Shown here one piece after another: positions 37,966-48,926 of a DNA stretch of 64,000 nt. Both the position numbers and the translations under genes were made by a program. The notes below the pieces were generated by a model. That model was not told the DNA's origin and did not search any database. It saw nothing but the letters and a program-made list of their open reading frames with translations. How positions within the stretch are numbered: position 1 is the stretch's first letter; each line of letters starts with the position of its first letter. Where the stretch lies: contig NC_080055.1 of the NCBI RefSeq assembly GCF_026212465.1, positions 22,999,305-23,063,304 on the forward strand. Direction: 5' to 3'. The stretch is from Amaranthus tricolor (taxonomy: Eukaryota; Streptophyta; Magnoliopsida; Caryophyllales; Amaranthaceae).

Positions 37966-40117
37966 ATCATCATCATCATCCTACCCAGTGTATCCCTGCT
38001 CACAGAAAAACTATGGACATGGTATGGAGAGAGAAGGGCAGCGACAACTCATACCCATAAAGGAGAGCGCGACCAAAGGAGTCCCCTGCTCGAGAAAGAT
38101 AATAAGACGTAGCTACATGGAAAGCATAAAAGGAATGCATATAAATAAAATAAATAAGTAGAACCAACTACAGAAGAAAACAAAGGAAAACAAAACTAAT
38201 AAAAGAAGAAACGAGAGAAGCAAGATGGCAAGAACACCCAAAGGTAACCTAAGAGGATATCAGTAATTTAAAACATGAATATGGCGCCTCCAACTACCCC
38301 TATCCCTAGTCAAGCCCTCAGAGAGGTTTAACTCATGTAAGTCAACTCTTATTTGCTCATCCCAAGTTCTCCTGAATCTTCCTCGACTCCTCTTACCCTC
38401 TACTATAATGCTTTATACTCTCCTCATCGGGGCGGCGAAAGTCTTTCTCTGCACATGTCCAAATCACCTCAATCTATTTTCGCGCATTTTTCTAGAAATA
38501 GGGGCTACCCCTAGTTTTTCCCCAAACTCTTGGTTCCTAATTCGATCTATTAATCTGTGCCCACACATCCACCTCAGCATACGCATTTCTGTAGCTTCCA
38601 TCTTATGTTCAAAAATCTTCTTTACAGGCCAACATTTGGTCCCATATAGCAGAGCAGGTCTAATTGCTGCCCGGTAGAATTTTCCTTTTAACTTGCTTGG
38701 AAATTTCATATCACATAGAACTACGGTGCCTGTTCGCCACTTGAGCCAACTCGCTTGTATACGATAGTTTACATCTCCGTGAATCTCCCTATCCCTTTGA
38801 GTGATCGATCCCAAATACTTGTATTTGGTCGTACTTTTAAAAACTGCTTCATCAAAGGACACCTCTGGTTTACCTACCGGTGCTGTCCCACTAAAGTCAC
38901 AGCGCAAATACTCGGTCATCAGCGAATAGCATGCACCACAGTACCGTCTCCCAACTAGATTTGGAAATCTCTTCCATAATGACAGTAAAAATAAAAAGGC
39001 TTAGAGCCAATCCCTGATGTGTAGTCCAACTTTAACCGGAAAAGGCTTTGTTATCCCCACCGGTGTTTGAATGTTAGTCGAAACTCTGTCATACATATCT
39101 CGTATAGCTTCAATGTACACTGAAGAAATACCTCTAGCCTTGAGGCTATCCCATATGACACGTCGTGGTATGCTATCATATGCTTTCTCCAGGTCTATGA
39201 ATACCATATGCAAATCTTTCTTTCGCTCCCTATATTTCTCCATCAGTCTTCTCAAAACATGAATTATCTCCATGGTTGACCTTCATGGCATAAAAACAAA
39301 TTGGTTCTCTCTAATCACCGTTAAAGTCTAATTCTCCTCTCTATTACTCTTTCCCACAATTTCATTGTGTGGCTTAGAAGTTTGATACCTCTATAGTTCC
39401 CACATATTTACGCATCGCTTTTGTTTTTAAATAGAGGTATTAGTGTGCTATTCCTCCATTCTTCTGGCATCTTATGTGTCCTCAAAATAATATTAAAGAA
39501 GTTATTTAGCCAAGTATTGCCCTCTTCTCCCAAACCCCTCCTCAATTGAGATGTTATCTGGCCCGACTGCCTTTGTTCTCCCCATCTTTTTCAGAGCTTC
39601 TCTTACTTCTCCTATGGTAATATCACTCTTTGACCCATATTCTAGTGGTCTTTGGACGTCAAAAATTTGATTATCCATCTCCTTTGGCCCCCTAGACTCA
39701 TTGAGTAGCTGAGAGAAATATTGTAGCCATCTGGTTTTGATGTCCTCTTGTCTCAGGACGACTCGACCTCCCTCATCCTTGATGTATTTCACTGCCTCTA
39801 AGTCTTGCCATTGCCTGGACCTAGTCTTTGCCAACTTAAAAATCTCCTTCTCGCCCTCTTTGGTGTCAAGCTTACGATACAAGTCCTCATAACCACGACT
39901 TGTTGCCTCCGTTACTGCTTTCTTTGGCGCCCACTTTGCTTCTTTATAGCTCACTTTCCGTTCTATCCTATCCTCATATTCCGTGCATGCCATAAGATCC
40001 TTAAATCTCTTGTTTTTATCCTTTATCTTCTTTTCCACTTCATCGTTTCACCACCACGACTCTTTGAACACTTTTGGTTTACCCGACGACACCCCTAAGG
40101 TCTCTTTTGCCGCTGTT
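37965..40117 (-). mobile_element. RTE-type LINE, 5'-truncated and frameshifted
   Basis: On the minus strand the open pieces fit one RTE polyprotein in order. 40117-39502 (KESWWWNDEVEKKIKDKNKR, KMGRTKAVGPDNI) covers the end of the endonuclease-RT linker. 39273-39001 (KDLHMVFIDLEKAYDSIPRR, YIEAIRDMYD) is a reverse-transcriptase core. 38919-38464 continues the tail (KLKGKFYRAAIRPALLYGTK, EMRMLRWMCG, GVAPISRKMRENRLR). An interrupted continuation to about 38261 reads FGHVQRKTF and SRGRFRRTWDE. The 3'UTR ends near 37985 with the phrase GGGATACACTGGGTAGGATG and then (GAT)n/(ATT)n. Several frameshifts and stops make it inactive. The endonuclease N-terminus is missing, cut off at an AAT array at about 40120. 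Confidence 0.85.
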
Positions 40118-40119
40118 CT

Positions 40120-40145
40120 AATAATAATAATAATAATAAAATAAC

Positions 40146-40209
<64 letters not shown>
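40120..40209. repeat. (AAT)n microsatellite
   Basis: About 27 AAT units with one AAATAAC interruption. It lies exactly between the truncated 5' end of the LINE and the Stowaway MITE, and another AAT run follows that MITE at 40467-40505, so the MITE appears to have landed inside the microsatellite. Confidence 0.9.
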
Positions 40210-40211
<2 letters not shown>

Positions 40212-40463
40212 CCCTCTGTTTTCTAATGTTTTTCTCATTTACTTTTTGCACAGTTTTCAAAGTAAATTTTGAGCCTTAATATCTCTAAATTTGCATCATA
40301 AAAAACTATAAAAATTATATAATAAAAAAGTATATATTAAGACGAATCTAACAAGATCTCACATGGATATATTTTATCATTTATATATGTCTTAAAAATC
40401 TTAATCAAATTTTTCTCTCCAGAGTAGAATATTCTAAGCGGGAAGAACATTAGGAAACGGAGG

Positions 40464-40466
<3 letters not shown>
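40210..40466. mobile_element. Stowaway MITE (Tc1/mariner type), 257 bp
   Basis: The ends CTCCCTCTGTTTTCTAATGT and, inverted, TTCCCTCCGTTTCCTAATGT form long terminal inverted repeats. They are flanked by TA on both sides (40208-40209 and 40467-40468), as expected for Stowaway. The interior has GACGAATCTAACAAGATCTC, a phrase common in this family. Confidence 0.85.
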
Positions 40467-40505
<39 letters not shown>

Positions 40506-40680
40506 GTAATCATGATTTGATTTGATCTGGTCTGAAGTTTTCTGATTTGATCTGGTCTGGTTTGATCTGATCTGATTCGATTCTAATAAGAATAAGTAAT
40601 AAGTTCAAAAAATAAGTTGAAGATAACAAGCACTAAGAACATTACTTGTGCAATTTGTCTCGATGAATTCAAAGATGATA

Positions 40681-41478
40681 CCAGGGAATAGAGATAGCAT
40701 CGGATCTTGGACCCGGCCCAGATCCATGGACCCGGGTCCGTTTTGGCGGATCTGGATCCCATATTTTTGGACCCGTCGGATCCGAGTCGGATCTAGATCC
40801 AGATATTCAACAGATCCGGGTCCAGGTCTAAAAAAATATTTGAACTTGCCGAACCTGGATATGTGGATCCAAGAGACCCGTTCTATTTTTAAAATAACCA
40901 ATCCCATTTATATATTGATATATAGCAATATCTAAACCCATGCATCATCATCAATGCTTAAGAAAAGCTAAAGCAGTCAAGTGTGTTGCATACAAATCAA
41001 AGTAGTACACAAAATCATGATAGCAAAATAGTAGCATCTGATATTTTGATGATTATGTCAGTGCCCTTCATTGACTATGAGTTTTGTAATAAAAAAGATT
41101 TTTGACAAAAACTAATCATCAATTCATCTTCGAAGCATAACTTTCTGTTACCATGTCTAATAGTTATTATTGTACAATTTTATTGGATGTATTTTAGATT
41201 TTAATTAATAATATTGTATATTATTATCATTAATTAAAGTCTAAAACTCTATTGTTATTGCAACACGAAACAAAATTCAATCAAATGCGCAAAATAAATT
41301 TAGAGCCGTTTTGGACCCAGACCCGATACTAGACCCGTGAGATCCGTGAATCCGAATCTGGGTCATGACATATTGGACCCGCGGATCCGGATTTGGGTCA
41401 TTCTTTAGAAAACGGATTTGGATCTGGGTCCACTTGGACCTGGTCCAGGTCTGACTCGTTGCCATCCCTACCAGGGAA
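40681..41478. mobile_element. complete nonautonomous hAT element with 8 bp target duplication CCAGGGAA
   Basis: The element spans 40689-41470 (782 bp). Its left end is TAGAGATAGCATCGGATC and its inverted right end is TAGGGATGGCAACGAGTC, a diverged hAT terminal repeat. CCAGGGAA stands immediately on both sides (40681-40688 and 41471-41478). Removing the element with one duplication restores the RING-H2 reading frame between DEFKDDTR-like and NKESQLL text. The interior is rich in GGATCC, GGGTCC and GATCCG, as in the relic at 1-201. It has no coding capacity. Confidence 0.9.
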
Positions 41479-41697
41479 CAAGGAAAGTCAGTTGTTAAGT
41501 TAGATTGTGAACATTTGTTTCATAGACGTATAGTTGGATGGGTGCAAACTAATCAATCTTGTCCTCTTTGCCGCTTTGAGTTGCCCGTGTTTGATCTACT
41601 TCAATATTTAGATCCAATTACTATTAGACAACCTCGAATGGTATTAGGAATTATCGATTATGTTTATGATCCAAATACATGTAATTCTTCTAAATAA

Positions 41698-43270
41698 TAT
41701 AATATGAGTAATCATTCTTTTTATGTACTCTCCACAATTAAAATTTTACTATATTTTACTTTTCAAATTACATTGTATCAATAATTGACATATTTAATTA
41801 TACATAATAAAATTTATAAAATACTGATATCCTCTCAATATAAAACCTTTCTACTGTAGATTGGTTTTGTTACTTTCTCTTTCCTGATTTTCAAAATTTT
41901 CTTTTCCGCATTTGTAGCGTGGAATGAGGAGTTGCACCAGAGAGCATCGGTGTATGCCTGCATGGCTGTAGAAGGGTAATGGTAAAACGGGCTATTATTT
42001 AGGATTTTAAAATTATTCTGGTCTTAAAAATTTAATTTTTATGTATAAGATTTATTTTAATTTAAATTAAATATAAGTATGATTTACATTTTTTGTTATA
42101 TAATATGAGCTATTAAGCTTTTTAATAAAATTGTTAAAATATCAACAATTATAATCATATCATAAAATCTAATAAAAAGACTGAAAAAATTCAATTTCAT
42201 GTGTCATACAAAACGAACTCGGTAAATTGAACGTGAGTATAAAAATTAATTTTGTTAATCAGATATAATCCTATTAAGATATCGAAAATGACACATATCT
42301 TAAAAATAACATTGTTTAATAAATTATATTATATTTTAATATGAACTCAAATTGCTCTTGTATAAAACTAAAACGAACGTATCTTATTTGAAAAGATCAA
42401 GCATTATTATATTTTTAAAAAATTAAATTATATTTTAATTTATGTCAATGCAAGTTTTCAGGCGAGATTGAGGGAAGGGGCTGAATTAGTTGAATTATAA
42501 TTTATGTGAATACAGTAAATATTGTGAATACTTTTTTTTTAGGCGATCGTTTTGTAAATACTTTTTCAATATTACTTAGTTTTGTTTTTTTTTTCAATAT
42601 TAGTTAGTTAGATATTTATTTTATAAGCTAAATTAAATTATAATTAAACCAACTTATCTTATTTTAAAATGAGATATTCTACATTGTAATAACGAATTTT
42701 TGCGAAAAGCTAATGGTAGCAAATCTTAAAAAAATTCCACAAATCAGCATTGAATTTTTAAAATTTAAGTTGTCATAAGATTAATGCTCAAAAAATATTA
42801 GATTATATTTTATTTGTTAGAATTTTTTAAGTTTATCCTTTAAAATTTGCTACAATTTAATTTTTGAACATGACTTATCCTTTCTTCAATTCTCATCTAC
42901 ATATTTTTAAATATCATTTAACTTAAATTTTCATTTCATAACCCATTTCTCTCAATAGGTACACCTTTTTCCAATCATTAAAAACCTAATTTTATAATTC
43001 TTTTAACACAAATAACATTATTAACACCCAAACGATTGCAATTGAACTAAATAATCAAGTTAAACAAAGATGTACTATATAAATAATCAAGTGAAATCTT
43101 ATAAAATTCGTCTAAATAATTTTATTAATATTAATATTTTAAAACTTAATTAATGTAAATTTTCTTAAGATTTTTAATTACTTATAATTAGAATTTGTGT
43201 TGAATTAGTGCATTATTAAGCGGTTTTTTGGAATACTATTTCTTTGCAACCGCCCATTTCGGATCCAGCT
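41698..43270. other. AT-rich region after RING copy B, nothing recognised
   Basis: The first 200 bp match the 3' flank of copy A (TAATATAAGTAATCA..., CTCTCAATATAAAACCTTT). Beyond about 41900 the duplication stops and the sequence is AT-rich without convincing open frames or terminal repeats. Confidence 0.5.
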
Positions 43271-43274
43271 AGTT

Positions 43275-43510
43275 TCTTGAGAGACGTATTTCAAGTCCAA
43301 CCTATTAAAGATTAATATCTACTTACCACATTCTTAATGTCTACTTACATTGTTCTTAATGCTTACTTATCATATCCTTAATGCCTATTTTTAATATTTT
43401 AAATGTTTGTTTGAATCATCCTTATTGTCTACTTATAATATTTTTAAAAACATATAATAGGCTGACCTAATTAGAATTTATCTCTCTAAGAAACCGTCTC
43501 TCACGAGAAT
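43275..43510. mobile_element. MITE with TC(T/G)TGAGAGACG ends and internal short tandem repeats
   Basis: The left end TCTTGAGAGACGTATTTC matches the inverted right end TCGTGAGAGACGGTTTCT. The interior repeats phrases of the type CTTAATG(T/C)CTACTTA at least four times. It belongs loosely to the GAGAC-palindrome family seen elsewhere in the window. Confidence 0.5.
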
Positions 43511-43960
43511 TTGTGTTTCAGATCTCCATCCAATGGTGATACTTTGGCGGGAAACTAAAAAACATCAGCGAAAATTCAACGGCAATGGCCAAGTCTAAGT
43601 GGTCAGTGGGGTCCAGAAAATAATTAGCCACCGCCATCCTTTAAAGCAACGTGTTGGCTCATTAGAGATTATAAAAATAAATTCGATGATGCATAAACTT
43701 ATAATCGAATTCAATTTGATTTAATTTTAAAAAATAATTTACTATTATGTAAAAAATAATATGATCACAAAATTCGATTTCAAACATTTTCTCATAATCA
43801 ATTGCAATTATTTTAGAATATAGCAGACTAATAGGATGGACCAAAATAGATGATATAAAATGAAAATTATATAGTGATTAGTGACTAACTGACGCTTGTG
43901 AGATAGAGAGAGTAGTACTATGATGTTTTATAGTTGACGAAACTCATTAAATCTATTTTG

Positions 43961-44725
43961 TGTTATGGATCCAATCCAATTGAAGTAAAATGTTTTTTGT
44001 TTTGCTTCACTTACATCGTCCTACATTTTACTAGTTTGGATTAAGTCTAATTTAGAGACTTCCTCCAGAAGTTTTAGAGGGATTATCTTGTGGTAAACAT
44101 GTGACCAAGAGTGGGTGAGTAGTTTTCAAGAACAACACACACAAAGTAGAGAGAAAAGTGAGGTTTTCATTTTCGGAGTTTTTAGGACAGGTTTCAGTAA
44201 TCTGTCCGTTGCCGGAAATTGCACCGTTGGATCATCCTCAAATTTTGGAAGCTTGTTCCTGACATCAAGAGCTTCATTTTGAACGGCTGAATCGTTGTTT
44301 TGAGCTCTAGTTAGGTCACAATTGTCTCTGGACATAAGTGCTGTTTTGGGGTGTTTTCTAATTCTCTTGCTCTCTAATTCCAATCTCTTATTATTTATTG
44401 TTGTTGGTGGGCTGTGGATTGTTGTGAACTACATTGGGTTCATTTTACCCTCAATTTTATCATCAATAAGAGAATATTAAGGGTGGACTCCTCAAGAGGT
44501 CCTGTGGTTTTTATCCTTCACATCGATGGGGTTTTCCACGTATAATCTGTGTGTGATGCTTGCATCTTATTCCGCTTATTATTGATGCTTTGTGACTGAA
44601 ATATTGTTGTTCACATTTTATATTCTTTTTATGTGATATTTTGGGATGATTGGTTTGGAGATTTGAAGGATTGTCTCGAATTGGTGATCTAGTGAGTGTC
44701 GTAGTGACCTCTTCTGTTCCTTACA
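43961..44725. mobile_element. probable solo LTR of a Copia-type retrotransposon
   Basis: A 765 bp block starts TGTTATGGATCC and ends CCTTACA, the TG...CA borders of LTRs. It is flanked by TTTTG and CTTTG, a near 5 bp duplication. Internal phrases (GGACTCCTCAAGAGGTCCTG, GGGGTTTTCCACGTATAATC, GTGTGTGATGCTTGCATC) have the style of Copia LTR R/U5 regions in eudicots. No primer-binding site, gag or pol follows, so this would be a solo LTR. The minus-strand 85-codon frame inside is taken as chance. Confidence 0.45.
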
Positions 44726-46020
44726 CTTTGTTATAGCGTAAATATTAATTTATAGTTGAATAGTAAAACAAAAATTGTGTGAAAGGTATAAATAAACTGT
44801 TGAAATGGAGAGAAAGTACTAATTTGTTAATGAGATTAAAGATAAAAACTAAAATAATTGCCAAAAAAGAAAAAAAAATGTTGGGAAGTTACTATAACTG
44901 ACCAAAATAACTCTTGCGGCTTTAATCAAATTTGAGTGACTATTACAGACCAAAATATAGTTTTCTCATAGTAACTGAAGGAGTACATTTGACCAAATAA
45001 CTCTTACCGACTTAAATCAAATTTGATTGAGTATAAACTGGACAATCACTACGTCGAGGCTTATAATTTGACTTTCGAACATAATTGTTATTAGTAATAA
45101 TTTGAATTTTTTTTTTAAAAAAAGAAAACGACAAAATTTTTAAAAATGAGAAAGAATAGTTACTTGAATTATTTTCTTTAATTAATGTGAATTTTTAATA
45201 CACAACTTTTGTTAATTATACATTTTACAGTACACAACATTTTGATGTATCTCTGAATTAGGTAAAAGATTATTAAATTGATATTTTTATAAAGCCAATG
45301 AAAATTTTAACCCTCGCATCAAAAATTCTAGCTTCGTAGGTCTCACCGAAAGACGCGACGTCTCATACGTAAGTTAAATAGTTCATCTAATACATACTAT
45401 AAGCATATGGACTCTTTATTTGAAGTCGTCTTACCGAGAGACAGTCTCTCAAGAACAACTCATTTTTTAAAAAAAACATTTCTTGATGTCGACTTCCAAA
45501 CCACATCTCCTTTTACCCCAATATCAATGGAAACTCCTTTCTTGGTTATCCTTTATCAAGCATTCAATCCCTTTCTCCAACTTTTTTTTCAGTTGTGAAA
45601 TCCATGGCTTTTGTTCTTCATGAAATGGATTGTTGTAAGAGTAAAAGTTGTTTAGATTCTTGCAAATTAAGGTTAAAGCTTTTGATTATGGTTTTTATTC
45701 TATAATACCCAAAATTGGAAACATAATATTATTCTAAGAGCTACACTTGTCAGATCGACATATAAAGTGCATGTTACTGTAAGGTAGTATGTTATTCTAA
45801 TGGAAAGAAAGGCACATCGCCAAGGAGTTTCCAACATGAAGCAAAGCACCGACATAGTGAATGATGCAACGATTTCTCCGGATTTAGACAAGAACATAGA
45901 AGGAGATGGAGAAAATAACGCAATACGAATGGGAATAAAGATTTGAGTCATTTCAAGTAGGGAAGTAAGTTCCTAAAGCTCATAAACATCAACAAAGGTG
46001 CTTGATGTTTGGTTCATTAA
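44726..46020. other. intergenic, AT-rich, with GAGAC-palindrome relics
   Basis: Phrases such as AGGTCTCACCGAAAGACGCG (about 45340) and CGTCTTACCGAGAGACAGTC (about 45427) are relics of the dispersed palindromic family. No gene was recognised before the Harbinger-like element at 46024. Confidence 0.45.
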
Positions 46021-46527
46021 TAAGGGTCCGTTTGGTTCGCACAAGGGATTCGGAATGGAATGAGGAAAGCGAATGAAGGAGAAATAAATGAATTCTCCTA
46101 ATTTAGCCTAGTCATTCGGCTGTGTTTAGGAAACGGAATAAACTGCTCATTGATTCCCTTTGTGACTGTTTGGTTCAAGTTAAGGAATCAAACTATGAGT
46201 TTTCAAATTCTTTTATATTTTTTCCAAAAATAAGTAGTTATTATATGATAAACTTGAAAAACTTATTTTTAAAAAAAGTATCATCAACCTGTATCATCTT
46301 TTCCTGTAATATGAAGAAAAAAACCATAACTCTAAATAATATCTTTCTAGCTCCATTGATTACAAATCCAAATAATCACTTGTTTCTAGATCAAAAATCA
46401 TACCAAAAGTGTTTTAGTAAAACCCAAGTCTTTGCCAATAGTCCTTTCTAAATAAAGTTCATGCCAAAAGTAGTAGTTTGTGAACAACACCTAAATCAAA
46501 ATCATACATGAAACCACAACATAAGAT

Positions 46528-47632
46528 CTAAGCATTACCATTTCCAATTCCTCCAAGAAGACTCTTAACATAAGCACTTTTCAAAGCGTCGGAACACTTT
46601 GAAAATATCATGAGCTTGTTTAGTTGTGCAGTTAGAATGTTAGCCACTTCAAAAACTTGGGTAGGAGTGACACCTTCTAAATTGAAAGAGAGTAGTTGCT
46701 CTAGCACTTGCTCAGTCTTTTCAACTATTTTTTGCTCTCTTTCATCCGCACGCTGTTCACGATCATCAGTGTGTGCCATCACATTTGAAAGATGAACATT
46801 CATGTCTTTCATGAATGCTTGTAAGCTAGCCAATTCATTAGAACTTCCAGCACCACCATTTCCTCTCTTACTTCTTTTAGAAGTTTTTTCAGTCTTCATC
46901 TTTTTTGAAGGAGGAGAAGTAACAGTTTGAGTGGCATTACCACTAGCAGCAACTCCCTCATCATCACTTGAATCAAGTGTAACCTGTGGAGGGGCAACAT
47001 TTTGCAAATTGTTGATTGCTTCAACAAAATCTTCAGCTGGTTTTCCAGTAGCATAATTCTTGTCATAAACATTCATGAGTTTATGAAAGTGCGAAAATAA
47101 AACTCCATACAAGTTTTTGCAATTCAGATAATTCTGAAAAACAAAAAAATGCTCAAATATACAACATTATCAAACTATCTCAAACATAATTAAAATGACC
47201 TTACAAAGGTTATCATACCTTGCAAAACTCGTCATAAACAGTCCGGTCCACAAAAATCATTTTTTTTCCATCATACCAAACGAATCCACTTGTATTTAAC
47301 ATTTGAGAAATAGCCCTAAACTTGGCTCCAAGTGTCTTAAGTCGAGAATTAATGTGTGGCATAGCCTTCAAACCACAACCAGGAAGAGCCTTACCTATGA
47401 CCTCCTCTAAGCGAATCATGTAGCCGCTTCTGAATCCATTATCACACCTCCAGTGAGGATCAACAGCTAGCTCTGACAATTCTTCTACAAGAACTTTATC
47501 TTCTTGAGCAGTCCAAAATTGTTTGTTTTTTCCCCTTCCACCTCCACTTGCACCACTTGTGGTTTGAAGGCTATGCCACACATTGATTCTCGACTTAAGA
47601 CACTTGGAGCCAAGTTTAGGGCTATTTCTCAA
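46528..47632 (-). CDS. Myb/SANT-like (Harbinger accessory) protein, left-arm copy
   Basis: In PIF/Harbinger elements a Myb/SANT-like protein binds the element ends and helps the transposase. Two exons are seen. The first, down to 47219, encodes FWTAQEDKVLVEELSELAV, then GFRSGYMIRLEEVIGKALPG, LGAKFRAISQMLNTSGFVWY and VDRTVYDEFCK, a Myb/SANT-like DNA-binding domain. The second (47133-46528) encodes NYLNCKNLYGVLFSHFHKLM, then a Ser/Lys-rich linker with a KKMKTEKTSKRSKR basic patch and a C-terminal helical region ending GGIGNGNA. The donor AAG|GTATGA and acceptor TTTTTCAG are canonical and keep frame. The available start at 47632 lies in antisense right-arm sequence, so the natural N-terminus is lost and the copy may be non-functional. 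Confidence 0.6.
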
Positions 47633-48417
47633 ATGTTAAATACAAGTGAATTCGTTTGGGATGATGAAAAAAAAAATAATTTCTGTGGACCGGGCTGTTT
47701 ATGACGAGTTTTGCAAGGTATGATAACCTTTGTAAGGTCATTTTAATTATGTTTGAGATAGTTTGATGATGTTGTGTATTTGATCATTTTGAGCATTTTT
47801 TTGTTTTTCAGAATCATCTAAATTGCAAAAACTTGTATGGAGTTTCAATTCCGCACTTTCATAAACTCATGAATGTTTATGGCAAGAATTATGCTACTGG
47901 AAAACCAGCTGAAGATTTTGTTGAAGCAATCAACAATTTGCAAAATGTTGCCCCTCCACAGGTTACACTTGATTCAAGTGATGATGAGGGAGTTGCTGCT
48001 AGTGGTAATGCCACTCAAACTGTTACTTCTCCTCCTTCAAAAAAGATGAAGACTGAAGAAACTTCTAAAAGAAGTAAGAGAGGAAATGGTGATGCTGGAA
48101 GTTCTAATGAATTGGCTAGCTTACAAGCATTCATGAAAGACATGAATGTTCATCTTTCAAATGTGATGGCACGCACTGATGATCGTGAACAGCGTGCGGA
48201 TGAAAGAGAGCAAAAAATAGTTAAAAAGACTGAGCAAGTGCTAGAGCAACTACTCTCTTTCAATTTAGAAGGTGTCACTCCTACCCAAGTTTTTGAAGTG
48301 GCTAACATTCTAACCGCACAACCAAACAAGCTCATGATATTTTCAAAGTGTTCCGACGCTTTAAAAAGTGCTTATGTTAAGAGTCTTCTTGGAGGAATTG
48401 GAAATGGTAATGCTTAG
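47561..48417 (+). pseudogene. Myb/SANT-like protein gene, right-arm copy (truncated)
   Basis: This is the inverted duplicate of the left-arm gene. It begins only at GLKAMPHIDSRLKTLG, having lost the first half of the Myb/SANT-like domain. In the poly-A run near 47670 the frame is shifted relative to the left copy (DDEKKNNFCGPG instead of YDGKKMIFVDRT). The second exon (47812-48417) is intact and differs from the left-arm copy at only about 9 of 194 residues, four of them clustered at its start. The splice signals (AAG|GTATGA at 47717, TTTTTCAG at 47811) are kept. Confidence 0.7.
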
Positions 48418-48926
48418 ATCTTATGTTGTGGTTTCATGTATGATTTTGAATTAGGTGTTGTTCACAAACTACTACTTTTGACATGAACTTTATTTAGAAA
48501 GGACTATTGGCAAAGACTTGGATCTTACTAAAACACTTTTGGTATGATTTTTGATCTAGAAACAAGTGATTATTTGGATTTGTAATCAATGGAGCTAGAA
48601 AGATATTATTTAGAGTTATGGTTTTTTTTCTTCATATTACAGGAAAAGATGATACAGGTTGATGATACTTTTTTTAAAAATAAGTTTTTCAAGTTTATCA
48701 TATAATAACTACTTATTTTTAGAAAAAATATAAAAGAATTTGAAAACTCATAATTTGATTCCTTAACTTGAACCAAACAGTCACAAAGGGAATCAATGAG
48801 CAGTTCATTCCGTTTCCTAAACACAGCCGAATGACTAGGCTAAATTAGGAGAATCCATTCATTTCTCCTTCATTCGCTTTCCTCATTCCATTCCGAATCC
48901 CTTGTGCGAACCAAACGGCAACCTAA

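Larger units (their letters stand above)
37102..40633. mobile_element. composite 3.5 kb insertion with GATCTG-rich ends
   Basis: Both ends carry short degenerate runs on the theme TCTGATTTGATCTGGTCTGA (37113-37206 and 40512-40585) in the same orientation. Inside are (ATT)n/(AAT)n arrays, a retroelement C-terminal frame (37310-37539), an RTE LINE (about 37965-40117) and a Stowaway MITE (40210-40466). Comparison with RING copy A places the breakpoints, with AATAAG on the left and CTAAG on the right. The class of the outer element is unknown. Confidence 0.55.
36578..41697 (+). pseudogene. RING-H2 protein gene, copy B (interrupted by two insertions)
   Basis: Three separated pieces form one gene: 36578-37101, about 40634-40688 and 41479-41697. 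Piece 1 encodes MALIHILCNHDSQPSYIDRA..., then FCPICESELSDILMNWYDFL; near 36930 a 1 nt loss relative to copy A shifts the frame. The original frame is recovered in TVKMFEKANIHDENK before the 3.5 kb insertion at 37102. Piece 2 encodes TCAICLDEFKDD. Piece 3 follows the hAT element and encodes NKESQLLSLDCEHLFHRRIV then GWVQTNQSCPLCRFELPVFD, ending PNTCNSSK. The finger ligands C-x2-C, C-x-H-x2-H and C-x2-C are all present across the pieces, so the ancestor was a RING-H2 E3 ligase-type protein of about 250 aa. The current locus cannot encode it without removal of both insertions. Confidence 0.75.
46021..48926. mobile_element. PIF/Harbinger-like element arranged as a 2.9 kb palindrome
   Basis: The left end (46024, GGGTCCGTTTGGTTCGCACA) and the inverted right end (48923, GGTTGCCGTTTGGTTCGCAC) are followed by about 1.35 kb of near-identical inverted sequence. 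The left arm runs 46024 to about 47379, the right arm about 47557-48923, with a unique spacer of about 180 bp. TAA flanks both ends (46021-46023 and 48924-48926), the 3 bp target preference of PIF/Harbinger. Each arm carries the Myb/SANT-like gene, and no DDE transposase is seen. A second Harbinger-like terminus lies further right at 49436 and may be the original right end. Confidence 0.7.

Noticed and set aside
37541..38000. regularly spaced repeats that might suggest a CRISPR-like array
   Set aside because: They are trinucleotide microsatellites without spacers, in a plant nuclear setting.
40048..40260. minus-strand open frame with a long poly-tyrosine run
   Set aside because: The tyrosines are the translation of the (AAT)n microsatellite. 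Only the final KESWW part belongs to the LINE.
44126..44383. 85-codon minus-strand frame as a gene
   Set aside because: It lies inside a block with LTR-like borders and typical LTR phrases and has no recognisable domain.
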